The notes under the pieces: model-generated | Told to the model about the DNA's origin: nothing | Seen by the model: only the letters and a program-made list of their open reading frames with translations | The model's database searches: none | In this document: in pieces, positions 9,257 to 17,879 of the stretch | Layout of the letters: every line of letters starts with the position of its first letter | How positions within the stretch are numbered: the first letter of the stretch is position 1 | Made by a program: the position numbers and the translations under genes | Assembly: GCA_009760855.2 (NCBI GenBank) | Contig: WPIO01000094.1 | Span: 1,225,001 to 1,245,000 of the forward strand | Length of the DNA: 20,000 nt | Source of the DNA: Cristatella mucedo | Taxonomy: Eukaryota; Bryozoa; Phylactolaemata; Cristatellidae | Direction: 5' to 3'

Positions 9257-9789
9257 CTAAAATAAGTTAATAAAATATCTTTTTTAGCTTCTAGTAGGCT
9301 ACCAAAAAGCATAACTATAATGATATACTAACGATCCCGCGAGGAGAGATGCACTAGGTGGTGTTTGGCTAGAAAGCTGCGGCTAATAAAGAGTGAACCG
9401 ACCAAACAGCTTTAGTAGGTAGACGTTTTATTAGGTTGTGCTCAAACTAAAGAAATTGCCTGATCATTAAATAAAAGGCATGAAGGCATGACATTAATTT
9501 TTTTTCTCGCCGCGACATACGAAATCCCTCATTCGCTGCATGCCTTTCGAGCCAATCATTCCACATCCCAGCATTCCAATTATGGCCTGCCTGGCAAGAT
9601 GTCGCAAGCAACACATCAATTCAAGCCGGCAGCCGCACATCAGTATTCTCTGGGATACATTTCATTTCAACTTCTTATGGTCTACTGATGACCTAGCACA
9701 TGGATACGACCCCAGACATAATCACTAATAGTCTTGATATGCAATTAAGTAACCTATTAATATTAATAACCATAACTGTACGTAACATC

Positions 9790-9815
9790 CTTAGAGAACA
9801 AAATCTCTTTCTAAG
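9790..9815 (-). other. Decayed LINE-type hairpin core, first of a tandem pair
   Basis: CTTAGAGAACAAAATCTCTT followed by TCTAAG keeps the inner AGAGA/TCTCT stem and the CTTTCTA spacer of the family 1 hairpin, but the GC-rich outer stem is replaced by CTTAG/CTAAG. It lies just beyond the tail of the hairpin at 9849-9897 on the element strand. Confidence 0.5.
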
Positions 9816-9848
9816 AAATGTAGATATAATATTAATAATAATAGTAAA

Positions 9849-9897
9849 CTTGATTAAGCACCCTCAAAGAACTCAGTACATTTCTAGGCGCTTTACT
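9849..9897 (-). mobile_element. Solo LINE family 1 tail hairpin
   Basis: ACTTGATTAAGCACCCTC, a shortened AGAACT, and TTTCTAGGCGCTTTAC match the 3' hairpin of family 1. One arm has lost its CpG (GCACC) while the other keeps GGCGC. The LINE body does not continue beyond about 9900, so this is an extremely short 5'-truncated insertion or a SINE remnant. AATAATAATAGT at 9834-9845 is its tail. Confidence 0.68.
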
Positions 9898-9899
9898 GT

Positions 9900-11050
9900 A
9901 AAGAAGGCTTGTGATAACAAGCATCGTGTTCGGCAGCTATGTGCAGGTTATAGCAACTAAATCTCTTAGACTTTCTTTGGATCTGTAGAATTTTCCTGAC
10001 TAGCGATTCATAAACAAATCACACTTTGCACAATCAATAAAGGATTTAACCTGCTATAAATAATTCAGAATACGATTTCAAAAATTGAGAGTACCCATTT
10101 TCTCTGTTTATTTAGCATCTTGCAGAAGTTGAGTTTCCCTACACTGTACATACACTGCATAAAGGTAATCTGACAATGGATTTATAAAATTCAAGCATTT
10201 CTGCTGCGACATTTTTTTGAGTCTTAAGAGAAGAAACTTCTTTACCGGTATCACATAAATAACTTTAATTAATGATAAAAAATCACGTTATTTGAAAGAA
10301 TGTCTGACTAAAAACAATACCATCATCCAGAATCCCCATCAATACAGTTTTCTATATGATGCAAGATAAAAGTATTGTTTTTACAGGCCAACATTCAGAC
10401 AAAAGCCGCTTTAGAAGGGAGAAACTTTGCTACTTTGCACCAGTAGCTTCCAAGCAGGCTACATACGAATGAGGAACAGCAAGGATAACTATAAAGATTA
10501 AAAAAAAAATGTGACCACAAGCAGTATTAAATTATAGCACACAATTTTGTATGAATTAAGCATATTTAAAAATATTAAAAACAACTTTCGATCGTTTAAA
10601 TAGAAATCTAAGAGAACAAAATCTCTGTATAAGTGCTCCACCACGTTCCGCAAGAGATTCAATGCCTAAGGATTAGGATCGTGGAAGGAATCAAGGATGA
10701 ATATGCATGAATACTCAAACTGACTGCATGTCTATAGTCACTAACTGGCCAGTAGGGAGCATGAGTATTTGGCCCACCTTCGGCAGTGGGGTTAATAACC
10801 TAGACCGCCCCTATTCCTACGCCAGCCTCCCGACCGTCAACAGCAAAGAATGTGCTTCTATATTAATGAGTAAACACTGAATTCGTGCGAAATTAATACT
10901 GCGACTGTGATGCATAATTTTCTATTAATATCCCATCAAGTCCTAAATACACTAATATTCGGACAATCTGTCCTGCGAAAAAAAAAATCTGTCTCCAACA
11001 CCACTTGCTGTAATATGCTGCCAAAAACACATGCTTTTGTAATGTAATGT
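9900..11050. other. AT-rich, hairpin core at 10608 only
   Basis: Apart from the short hairpin at 10608-10633 there is no coding signal. 10740-10850 is GC-richer (GGCCCACC, CCGCCCC, CCTCCCGACC) without recognisable content. Confidence 0.45.
10608..10633 (-). other. Second copy of the AGAGAACAAAATCTCT hairpin core
   Basis: Shares AGAGAACAAAATCTCT exactly with 9793-9808 and keeps flanking CTA/TAAG. The same change of the loop from AACTTAAT to AACAAAAT occurs at both sites, suggesting a sublineage of tails. No LINE body is visible next to it. Confidence 0.45.
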
Positions 11051-11052
11051 AA

Positions 11053-11364
11053 TGCATCTCTGTTTGTAAATCCTTTAAGCCACAAAGACTGTACGAGTAT
11101 TACGAAAGAGAGGATTATTGCAGGGGAAAGATAACACTTCCAAGTATTGCAGTGTATCTGGGTCCACAAATCGAGCGACCTCTGAGCTACCTAGTTCTGT
11201 CGGAGTCAGCTTTTGTGTGGGGTCGGATGAAACATGTAGTTCCGGTTGTCTGTCTGCGGGAAAACAAAAAAGCCGTCACAGATTCTGCCGTCGCAGCTTT
11301 AATTGAAGTCGATACGACTTTCCCTCGATGCTCTAAGCTCGAATGCCCCGTCCCCTATTTTTGA
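11053..11364 (+). CDS. Unrecognised open frame in a CpG-richer block (doubtful)
   Basis: An open frame of about 104 codons ends at TGA 11362-11364. The stretch IERPLSYLVLSESAFVWGRM followed by KHVVPVVCLRENKKAVTDSA looks more protein-like in composition than its surroundings. A possible acceptor (TATTGCAG|TG) lies at 11151. By hand count about 24 CpG occur between 11160 and 11470, more than in neighbouring DNA. No family was recognised. It could be an exon, part of an unidentified mobile element, or chance. Confidence 0.25.
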   Translation, partial: CISVCKSFKPQRLYEYYEREDYCRGKITLPSIAVYLGPQIERPLSYLVLSESAFVWGRMKHVVPVVCLRENKKAVTDSAVAALIEVDTTFPRCSKLECPVPYF

Positions 11365-11480
11365 TCTCGTCAAGCGAGATATTGCGAGAGCACCGAAGCC
11401 GAGTGCCGAACCAAGTTTATTTGGACGCCTGCAGTTGCCTAGATATTTGTCGTGGGTCGGAGGGCTGCGTCTCATAGAAA
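11150..11480. promoter_or_regulatory. CpG-richer block beside the GA tract
   Basis: CpG frequency here is around that expected from base composition, while LINE copies in the window show TG/CA decay of CpG. Unmethylated regulatory DNA or a recent insertion could explain this. No TATA box or initiator was identified. Confidence 0.28.
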
Positions 11481-11499
11481 GAGATTAGGAGGTGGCCAG

Positions 11500-11905
11500 C
11501 CAGATAGCCAGGATACTGAGAAGGAGGGGCAGGGCGGAGAGAGCCAGACGGGGGGCCGAGAGGGACACACAGAGACAGAAGAAGAGAGAGCAGAAAGAGA
11601 GAGGTGAGAGGAGAGAGAGAGAGAGTCACAGAGAGAGGAGAGGAGAGAGAAAGAGAGAGAGAGAGAGAAAGGAAAGAGAGGTGAGAGAGAGGAGAGAGGG
11701 AGAGGAGAGAAAGATTCTGAGATGGAGAGGAGGGAGGAGAGAGAGAGGGGAGAGGAGAGAGGGAGTCAGAGAGGGAGAGAAGAGGAGAGAGGAGAGAGAG
11801 GGGAAGAGGAGAGGAGAGAGGAAAGAGAGAGGGGAGATGAGTGAGAGTCAGAGAGAGAGAGGAGTGGAGAAGAGAGAGAGAGAAAAGAGCAGGAGAAATA
11901 GGAGG
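11500..11905. repeat. Purine-rich (GA)n tract of about 400 bases
   Basis: Almost entirely purine on the plus strand, built of imperfect GAGAGAG, GGAGAG and AAAGAGAG units with rare interruptions such as AGTCACAG and GATTCTG. Tracts of this kind can form triplex (H-DNA) structures and mutate by slippage. The long frames on both strands here (Arg/Glu on plus, Ser/Leu on minus) are by-products of the base composition. Confidence 0.93.
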
Positions 11906-12544
11906 TAAAACGAAATAAAATAGGGTGAGAGATGATTTCAGAATCAGAGGGAGACAGCGAACGACATTGTGGGTAAGTGGTATGAAGAGCCTTAGGAAGT
12001 ACGGGATTGTGCAATAGTCGGGATTAGGCAATGACGCTGATTTCGTGGCAGGTGAGCTGTCTGAAGAGATTCCCAATTTGTTCTTGTTCTCGGGTCAAGT
12101 TCAGTGCTTATTTTATGCAGAGCTCTCATCCTAGTATTTCTAGCGGAAGCATCTGGAACGAGCACAAATGAGAGTACTCAGATCGGTAGACCGATCTTCC
12201 ATGAGATTATCAGGTGACGCCGAGTCGCTGACCCAGTCGCTGCAGGAGCGTTGCTACGGCACGTTGGCTTGCTCTTGGCACTCAGGATTGAATGATGCTG
12301 CTTCGTGATGAGTGCAATAATAAATTAAAGGAAAATCGTAATTTAAATTGAAAATACACGAACTGAGGCAGAGCGACAACATTGATCTGGTGCCGTATAC
12401 TCTTTGCTAGTCATGATTATAATACTTGGTGCCTGAGGCGTAGCATGCTGACGAGAGCACCTAATCTTTTGAAAATTTTCGAAATCAAGTTTTTCTCAAA
12501 TTGCTTTAATTAAAAGCACATTTTGCTCAACCTATTTCTGGAAA

Positions 12545-12612
12545 TAGCACAGCACACTCATAGATTAAGCAGCTTTTGGTACGCCTTCAGTTGCCAACAG
12601 AATTTAAGATGA
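12545..12612 (+). repeat. Dispersed repeat matching 7200-7265
   Basis: CACTCATAGATTAAGC then TTTTGGTACGCCTTCAGT and GCCAACAGA match CACTCACAGCCTAAGC, TTTTGGTACGCATTCGGT and GCCAACAGA at 7206-7255 in the same order and orientation. It shows that the 7060-7370 segment is a dispersed repeat. The fragment is too short to say whether it is a SINE body or a LINE 3' UTR. Confidence 0.6.
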
Positions 12613-12833
12613 AGGTGCAAGCTGTGTGCGATTTGGAGTGGAACCATTCTAATCGGATGATCTGTTACCTACAATTTATTTAATATACTTAGCCCTCAGG
12701 ATTTTCGTGCATAGCATACACAGTGTAACTGCATTCTGATTTGTGATTTTCCCATACCTGTTTGCATTTAAAGAAGCCTACACGATTCACTCTGCTTGAT
12801 AATTAGAATCATTTAAAGACTGTCATATTTTAG

Positions 12834-12861
12834 CTAATAATAATAATAATAATAATAATAT
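12834..12861. repeat. (AAT)n tail of LINE copy A
   Basis: About nine AAT units directly at the 3' end of the minus-strand LINE, so read as (ATT)n on the element's own strand. The same repeat ends the other family 1 copies, so it is an element tail and not an independent microsatellite. Confidence 0.9.
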
Positions 12862-12870
12862 TGCACTTGA

Positions 12871-12912
12871 TAAAGCGCCCTCGGAGAACTTAATCTCTTT
12901 CTAGGCGCTTTA
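12871..12912 (-). other. LINE 3' double hairpin, copy A
   Basis: In the RNA (minus) sense an outer stem TAAAGCGCC pairs with GGGCGCTTTA, and within its loop AGAGA pairs with TCTC. It sits directly upstream of the (ATT)n tail. In related elements such as eel UnaL2, a 3' stem-loop is recognised by the reverse transcriptase to start target-primed reverse transcription; the same role is inferred here. Confidence 0.72.
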
Positions 12913-13067
12913 CATTTGCTGCAAAGTTAGAATAGTAAGTAAAATCATGCTTGAAAAACAAACAAAATGAATAACATGGTTAGGGGTTACATGCACTGGG
13001 TCAACATGCAAATGTGGTTAGTGGCAGCATGAACAGTGTCAGCACGCATAAGCACATCGAGGACGAT

Positions 13068-14487
13068 TCACAAAGACCCACTAAATGCTGTCCTAAATAG
13101 GTATGTTTTTAAGTTTCTTTTAAATGTGGTCAGGTCAGGGGATGTTCTGATGCAGGTCGGGAGGGAGTTCCAGGCTGTGGGAGCATACGAGCTAAATGCA
13201 CGGTCTCCAAAAGATTTAAGGTTTGTACGAGGTATTTCTAGACTCTTGGATTCCGAAAAGCGAGTGGTACGATGCTTTGCCTGATGGGGTAGTATATCTG
13301 AAAGATAGGCTGGAGCCATAGAATGAAGAGACCTAAAAGTGAGCGACAAAACCTTGAAGTCAATCCGTTGCTTGACTGGTAACCAGTGCAGGTCGGCGAG
13401 AAGTGGAGTAATGTGGCAACTGCGACGCTCACGACAGACAAGCCTAGCTGCAGAGTTTTGCACCAGCTGCAATCGCCTGATCGCACATGCTGGTAGGCCA
13501 GTAAGCAGTGAGTTGCAGAAGTCGAGACGAGATGTCACGAATGCATGGACCAACTTGCACGTGGTATCCTTATCTAAACAAGCCCTAATTTTAGCAATGT
13601 TATGAAGCTGAAAATAGGCTGATTTGACTGTGGAGCTGATGTGGTCGTCTAACGAGAGGTCGCTTTGGAACATGACACCTAGATTTCGAGCTTATGCAAC
13701 TGGAGATATGCTGGCAGAGCCAATTTTGAAAGTCAGCCTTTCCAATTTCTGAATAACACTAGGTTTGCCCATAACTAGTAAGTTAGTTTTATCATCGTTT
13801 AGTTTTAGAAAATTTGCTGCCATCCATGATCGGATGTCATCAATGCATGCAGCAAGTGAGTTGAGAGAATTTGAGGTGCTCGAAGGCTGGGAGGGATCAA
13901 AGCAAAGGTACAACTGAGTGTCATCCGCATAGAAGTAAAAGCCTAGATTGTGCTTGGCAATCACATCAGCGAGAGGGAGAGTATAAACGGTGAAAAGGAC
14001 CGGACCTAGCACAGAGCCCTGAGGTACTCCATATTTTAGAGGTACTTCAGATGATCTTTGTCCATTCACGTCAACACTCTGGAGTCTCCCACTGAGATAG
14101 GACCTGAACCAATGCAGAGCAGTGCCAGTGATGCCCAGGCGAGATGAGAGGCGCTCTAGAAGTACTTTGTGATCGATGGTATCAAAAGCTGCCGAAAGAT
14201 CGAGCAAAACAAGAAGAGACACTCTACCCATGTCTGCATTCCTAAGTAGGTCGTTGTATACCCGACGCAATGCTGACTCCGTGGAGTGATTAGCTCTAAA
14301 GCCAGACTGGAACTTACTAGCAAGGTGTGAGGTTTCGATATACGAGTTCAGCTGGTTTGCCACGACCCGTTCCAGTGTCTTTGATAGGAATGGTAGAAGG
14401 GAGACTGGGCGGTAGTTGCTTAAGTTCTCTTGGTCTAGTGTAGCTTTCTTGAGAAGTGGCCTGACTACAGCTTTTTTGAAAGGCATT
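13068..14487 (-). pseudogene. LINE reverse transcriptase, nearly intact, one nonsense codon (copy A)
   Basis: Encodes the polymerase of a non-LTR retrotransposon, which copies its RNA onto nicked chromosomal DNA. Motifs appear in the usual order: NYRPVSLLPFLSK, KFQSGFRANHSTE, LLVLLDLSAAFDTIDH (motif A, catalytic Asp), GVPQGSVLGPVLFT (motif B) and FYFYADDTQLYL (motif C, YADD at 13931-13920). The C-terminal part has TSRLDFCNSLLTGLP and APTAWNSLP, usual for L2/CR1-like proteins. A single in-frame TAA at 13692-13694 interrupts an otherwise open reading frame from 14487 to 13068. The start is missing, so this copy cannot be autonomous. The few defects suggest it is among the younger copies here. 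Confidence 0.88.
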
Positions 14488-14870
14488 TTTGAAAGGCAAA
14501 GGAAAATCATTAGGCTTAATGCTGGCAGTAGTTGCAGCAGAATCCACTGTGCGGGCATGAGTAGGGGCTAAAGTTTTTGTAAAAGCCCTTGAGTCTTGAG
14601 TTGATCTAAAAGTTAGTAAATCTTTGAAATTAACAGCAAAGCTTTGAAATTACTCGTATACTTTTGTATATGTTGTAACCACATTTTAATTTGGCTATGG
14701 CGAGACTAGGAATCCGGTAATTGAAATGACGTCACTATCAGACTGCAAAGAGTTGAGCTCTGGACATGTGATGCATCAATATTGTTCAAAACCTAGATCA
14801 TCGGAGAACATCTTACACTACAGTTAAATCCGAATTACCTTAATTAGTATTCTTTCATGTCATTATTCAT

Positions 14871-14939
14871 TAATAATAATAATAATAATGAACTTGATAA
14901 AGCGCCCTCAGAGAACCTAATCTCTTTCTAGGCGCTTTA
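14871..14939 (-). other. LINE 3' double hairpin and (ATT)n tail, copy B
   Basis: Outer stem TAAAGCGCC with GGCGCTTTA (14899-14939) is perfect and the inner GAGA/TCTC stem is kept, followed on the element strand by (ATT)n at 14889-14871. Nearly identical to copies A and D. Confidence 0.75.
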
Positions 14940-15017
14940 CATTTGCTGCAAAGGGAAATGCAATTGAATGGTAAGTAAAATCATACTTGAAAAACAAAAA
15001 AAATGAATAACATGGTT

Positions 15018-16025
15018 TTTGATGCCATCCATATTATGATGTCATCAATGCATGCAGCAAGTGAGTTAAGAGAATTTGAGGTGCTTGAAGGCTGGGAGGG
15101 ATCAAAGCAAAGGTACAACTGAGTGTCATCCACATAGAAGTGAAAGCCTAGATTTTGCTTGGCAATCACATCAGCAAGAGGCAGAGTATAAACCGTGAAA
15201 AGAACCGGACCTAGCACGGAGCCCTAAGGTACTTCACATTTCAGAGGTACTTCAGATGATCTTTGTCCATTCACGTCAAAACTCTGGAGTCTCCCTCTGA
15301 GATAGGACCTGCACCACTGCAGAGTAGTGCCAGTGATGCCCAGGCGAGATGAGAGGCGCTCTAGAAGAACTTTGTAATCGATGGTGTCAAAAGCTGCCGA
15401 AAGATCGAGCAAAACAAGCAGAGACACTCTACCTATGTCTGCATTCCTAAGTAGGTCGTTGTATACCCTAAGCAATGCTAACTCTGTGGAGTGATTAGCT
15501 CTAAAGCCAGACTGGAACTTACTAGCAAGGTGTGAGGTTTCGATATATGAGTTCAGCTGGTCTGCCACGACCAGTTCCAGTGTCTTTGATAGGAATGGTA
15601 GAAGGGAGACTAGGCAATAGTTGCTTAAGTTGTCTTGGTCTAGTGTTGCTTTCTTGAGAAGAGGCCTGACTACAGGTTTTTTGAAAGGTGCTGGGACATG
15701 ACCTGAGGCTAATGACATTAATGATGTTAGTTATGCATAGCAACAGCAGATCAATGCAACGTAGGATCAGGACAGTGGGAATAGGGTCCAGAGGACTTGT
15801 TGTCTTCTTTGATTGCGATTCGAACTTTAGGACTAGATCACTAGTGACCTGCTTAAATGCAGACATTGAGGTGGTGCCAGGAACCGAGGAACAGCATTCT
15901 AGTGGGGAGGTTGTCATCGCAGGAATGGATTCCCTGATCTTGTCTATCTTCTGCACAAAGAATCGAGAGAAGCGATATGCTAGATTATCACAAGGATCAT
16001 CAGGTAAGCAGCTAATCTGGAATTA
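15018..16025 (-). pseudogene. LINE reverse transcriptase fragment, broken (copy B)
   Basis: Linker and RT palm of the family 1 polymerase. One frame covers 16025 to about 15720 (KIDKIRESIPAMTTSPLECC), then a frameshift near 15720 leads to SLASGHVPAPFKKPVVRP and on through KFQSGFRANHSTE and LLVLLDLSAAFDTIDY. At 15224-15226 a TAG replaces the Gln codon of GVPQGS, and the frame continues LGPVLFTVYT. Motif C reads FHFYVDDTQLYL, so the usual YADD is YVDD. The protein then runs into the deletion junction. It cannot be functional. Confidence 0.85.
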
Positions 16026-16140
16026 ATAAAAACATGTACAGAATGTGAAAAATATTATTTGCTGGCTCATCATATCTAATCTTGCGGTTCTGTCACGATT
16101 AGAGTGTATTGTAAATTTTAGCAGGCATCAAGTCTCTTAC

Positions 16141-16316
16141 CAATACTTTCATTATTAAAAATCTTGAAAGTCGCTTGTGACTTGCCAACTTCATTGGTTG
16201 CCACAACTTTAAAGACGTAGATTTTGAATTTCAGTGAATTACCACTTTTAATTGTGCATTGTGGTTTCTTCTCATCCACATCACAAGACTTGTTCGCAAG
16301 AGTTTCGGTGAGACCC
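16141..16316 (-). CDS. Probable FN3 exon, C-terminal half of the preceding domain
   Basis: Frame encodes KFKIYVFKVVATNEVGKS followed by QATFKI, which fits the F strand, turn and G strand of an FN3 domain (Y-x-F-x-V-x-A-x-N-x-x-G-x-S). Two cysteines lie upstream, in KSCDV and PQCTI, and may form a disulphide. The donor ATTG|GTAAGA at 16141 is strong and in phase 1, which matches the phase 1 acceptor of the exon at 9256 (G plus TG gives Val). The acceptor is less certain: GATAG|GGG at 16317 would be phase 2. An Ig domain was considered because of the A-x-N-x-x-G motif, but the Ig cysteine is absent from the Y-x-F-x-V position, so FN3 is preferred. Confidence 0.58.
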
Positions 16317-16437
16317 CTATCAATACAATCAATCACACGTTTTTAAAATAGAGGCATAGTAGCAAAGACGCATTCAGAGCCAAACAGAGAATCTGTATGA
16401 GTGGACATTTGGACTAGTTGTGTTAGTCAAGTGAGGT

Positions 16438-16475
16438 CATAATAGTAACAGTAATTCTAACATAATAGTAACAGT
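16438..16475. repeat. Direct repeat of 15 bases, period 23
   Basis: CATAATAGTAACAGT occurs at 16438-16452 and 16461-16475 in AT-rich intron or flanking DNA, followed by further AGTAA words and TAAA-rich sequence to about 16540. Likely a small slippage duplication. Confidence 0.7.
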
Positions 16476-16594
16476 CATAGTAAAAGTAAATAATTTTCAT
16501 TGCACTCAAAAATAAATAACTCCGTAAAAATAAATAAATATATTTGTATGCACCTTTATTATTTTGGAAAGGAAGCTAGTCAATAGGTAAATGA

Positions 16595-16741
16595 TACGAA
16601 TCAGTCGCGAAAGTATGGTGCCACTTGACAGTGGTGTCCTCACGAAGATCCGATTTGCAAAAAGATACGGCATTGAAAGTAGATAGACGTGATTGCTGGT
16701 CTAATGACCATCTAGTGCGAAACTGGTCTTGAAGCATAACC
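16595..16741 (-). other. Possible further exon with a Cys-Trp core (weak)
   Basis: On the minus strand a frame of about 50 codons without stops contains AVSFCKSDLREDTTVKWHHT, with Cys and Trp 12 residues apart, reminiscent of an Ig-like B/C strand pair. It lies about 280 bases upstream of the FN3 exon at 16316. A weak donor (TC|GTATCA) would give phase 2 and join in frame to that exon. No clear acceptor was identified, and an open stretch of this size can occur by chance, so this is only a candidate. Confidence 0.18.
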
Positions 16742-17324
16742 CGCGTAGCATACAGTTAAAATATAACACGAATGTTGATCGTTTGTAGCCATGAGAGACT
16801 TAATCTCGATTCACTCACTCAACAACATGCTGCAAGAGAGTTTATACAAAATTCTCACTGTCGCAAGCGGTACAAACCACGTGGAAGCAAAATAAAATCA
16901 CACTTGAGTATGTCGAGCAAGAAGACACTCTTGGCAACTGGTTTAAAGGACACTTGGCTATTAAAATACACTAAATCGGGGTTATTCACTTTTTCGCTAT
17001 GCTTTGGTGACACAGAGCTACGATTCGATACCTACGCATTTTTATTTGGTGTGTGGGACGGCGAGATGACTAGATGCCAAGCATCACCTAGTTTGAGAGC
17101 CATATGGAGGCGTAAGAAATCGATTGAACAATTTATAGGGCACCAGTGAAGATCTGACAGAAATGGTGCCATGGGAGCAACGCTGTTGACGTCATATCTA
17201 ATGAGCCACTAAATTGTAAATAGCGATGCTTCGGACAATGACGGGGACAGGTCAGGAGTCATGAATAAGAGAATTCATATAGCGTTGGTGATATGTCACA
17301 AACCCATTAGCCAGTTTGGCTGTT

Positions 17325-17435
17325 ATAATAATAATATTAGCATCTTAGTAAAGCGCCCTCAGAGAAATCAATCTCTTTCAAGGCGCTTTACATTTGCTGC
17401 AAAGAAAGCATGATTGAATGGTTTGTAGAATCCAA
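17325..17435 (-). mobile_element. LINE family 1, copy D, 3' end with perfect hairpin
   Basis: TAATAATAAT-type tail at 17325-17338, then outer stem TAAAGCGCC (17349-17357) and GGCGCTTTA (17382-17390) with an inner GAGA/TCTC pair, then CATTTGCTGCAAAG and GATTGAATGG as in copies A-C. Homology fades after about 17435. A relic of the region before the RT at 17880-18165 is in the same orientation and may belong to the same insertion. Confidence 0.8.
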
Positions 17436-17584
17436 ATCTATGCAGACTCATATTTCATCGATGTTCTTTGCCCAACAGCAGGCTTAATGGACAGTGAATG
17501 AAGCCTAGATTACGGCCCGACGTCACAGAAAGGCAATACAATCTAACCCTGACATTTGCAATGGTGCAAAGGTGCTCAGCTTAA

Positions 17585-17650
17585 CAAAACGGGTGGTTGA
17601 TTCTAATTGTGCAGTAGGCGATCCTCTTTCGCTCGCGGCAAGCCACAGTG
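17585..17650 (+). repeat. Weak match to the 7040-7110 repeat
   Basis: GTGCAGTAGGCGATCCTCTT resembles CCTGTAGTGAGCGATCCTTT at 7056-7075 and is followed in both places by TCGC and a GTGAT(C/A)GCC block. It may be another copy of the tRNA-like repeat. Similarity is modest and judged by eye. Confidence 0.3.
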
Positions 17651-17879
17651 ATCGCCAGCAAGGCGTTGCTATTCCTGTTGCTGCTCTGTTGTCTCCTGTT
17701 GCAATAAGAATGAAGCTAGTAAGTCAGATAACCTTGATAACCTTTCAAGTCGGAACCTTGAATGTGCTCTTCATCGGCATCGTTGGCTTAGGACGTAAAG
17801 GACGTAAAGTTGTCATTTCAACATGTGCGACAATTTTAGCCACGAGTTCAGTAGAGAGACAAGCATACAGGAGGTGAGA

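Larger units (their letters stand above)
12835..14490 (-). mobile_element. LINE family 1, copy A: 5'-truncated L2/CR1-like retrotransposon
   Basis: Best preserved copy of the dominant LINE in the window. Read on the minus strand it contains a reverse transcriptase region, the C-terminal domain to its natural stop at 13068, about 150 bases of 3' UTR, a double hairpin (12871-12912) and an (ATT)n tail (12835-12861). The RT sequence and the microsatellite-plus-hairpin 3' end resemble the L2/CR1 group of non-LTR elements; clade assignment is by pattern only. No endonuclease domain was found. Homology to copy B is lost above about 14490, near a short duplication of TTTTTGAAAGGCA, so the true 5' border may be a truncation or a rearrangement. 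Confidence 0.88.
14871..16025 (-). mobile_element. LINE family 1, copy B: 5'-truncated with an 830-base internal deletion
   Basis: Closely related to copy A. From its 5' side it holds the linker before the RT (frame reaching RFSRFFVQKIDKIRESI at about 15985-15940), the RT palm, then an abrupt jump at about 15017 into the 3' UTR, the double hairpin and an (AAT)n tail (14871-14889). By comparison with copy A, the segment equivalent to 12982-13812 is missing, which removes the C-terminal protein domain. It extends further upstream than copy A and shows what precedes the RT in this family. Confidence 0.86.

Noticed and set aside
11417-12076. A 219-codon minus-strand open frame rich in Ser and Leu, and a 138-codon plus-strand frame rich in Arg and Glu
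   Set aside because: Both are produced by the GA-rich simple sequence, which rarely contains stop codons on either strand.
12834-12861. AAT repeats as an independent microsatellite or CRISPR-like array
   Set aside because: They always follow the LINE hairpin, have no spacers, and are element tails in a eukaryotic genome.
13036-13605. Plus-strand open frames across LINE copy A
   Set aside because: Antisense shadows of the minus-strand reverse transcriptase C-terminal domain.
14317-14547. 76-codon minus-strand frame overlapping the copy A reverse transcriptase
   Set aside because: Out-of-frame reading of the RT region; only its upstream part could be displaced LINE linker, which I could not support.
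15688-16026. 112-codon plus-strand open frame
   Set aside because: Antisense to the LINE linker region of copy B, whose minus-strand frame has clear homology with copy D.
16772-17149. 125-codon plus-strand open frame
   Set aside because: No recognisable domain, no splice borders, and the start is arbitrary; treated as chance in AT-rich DNA.
17572-17877. 101-codon plus-strand open frame
   Set aside because: Overlaps repeat-derived sequence between parts of LINE copy D and has no family pattern.
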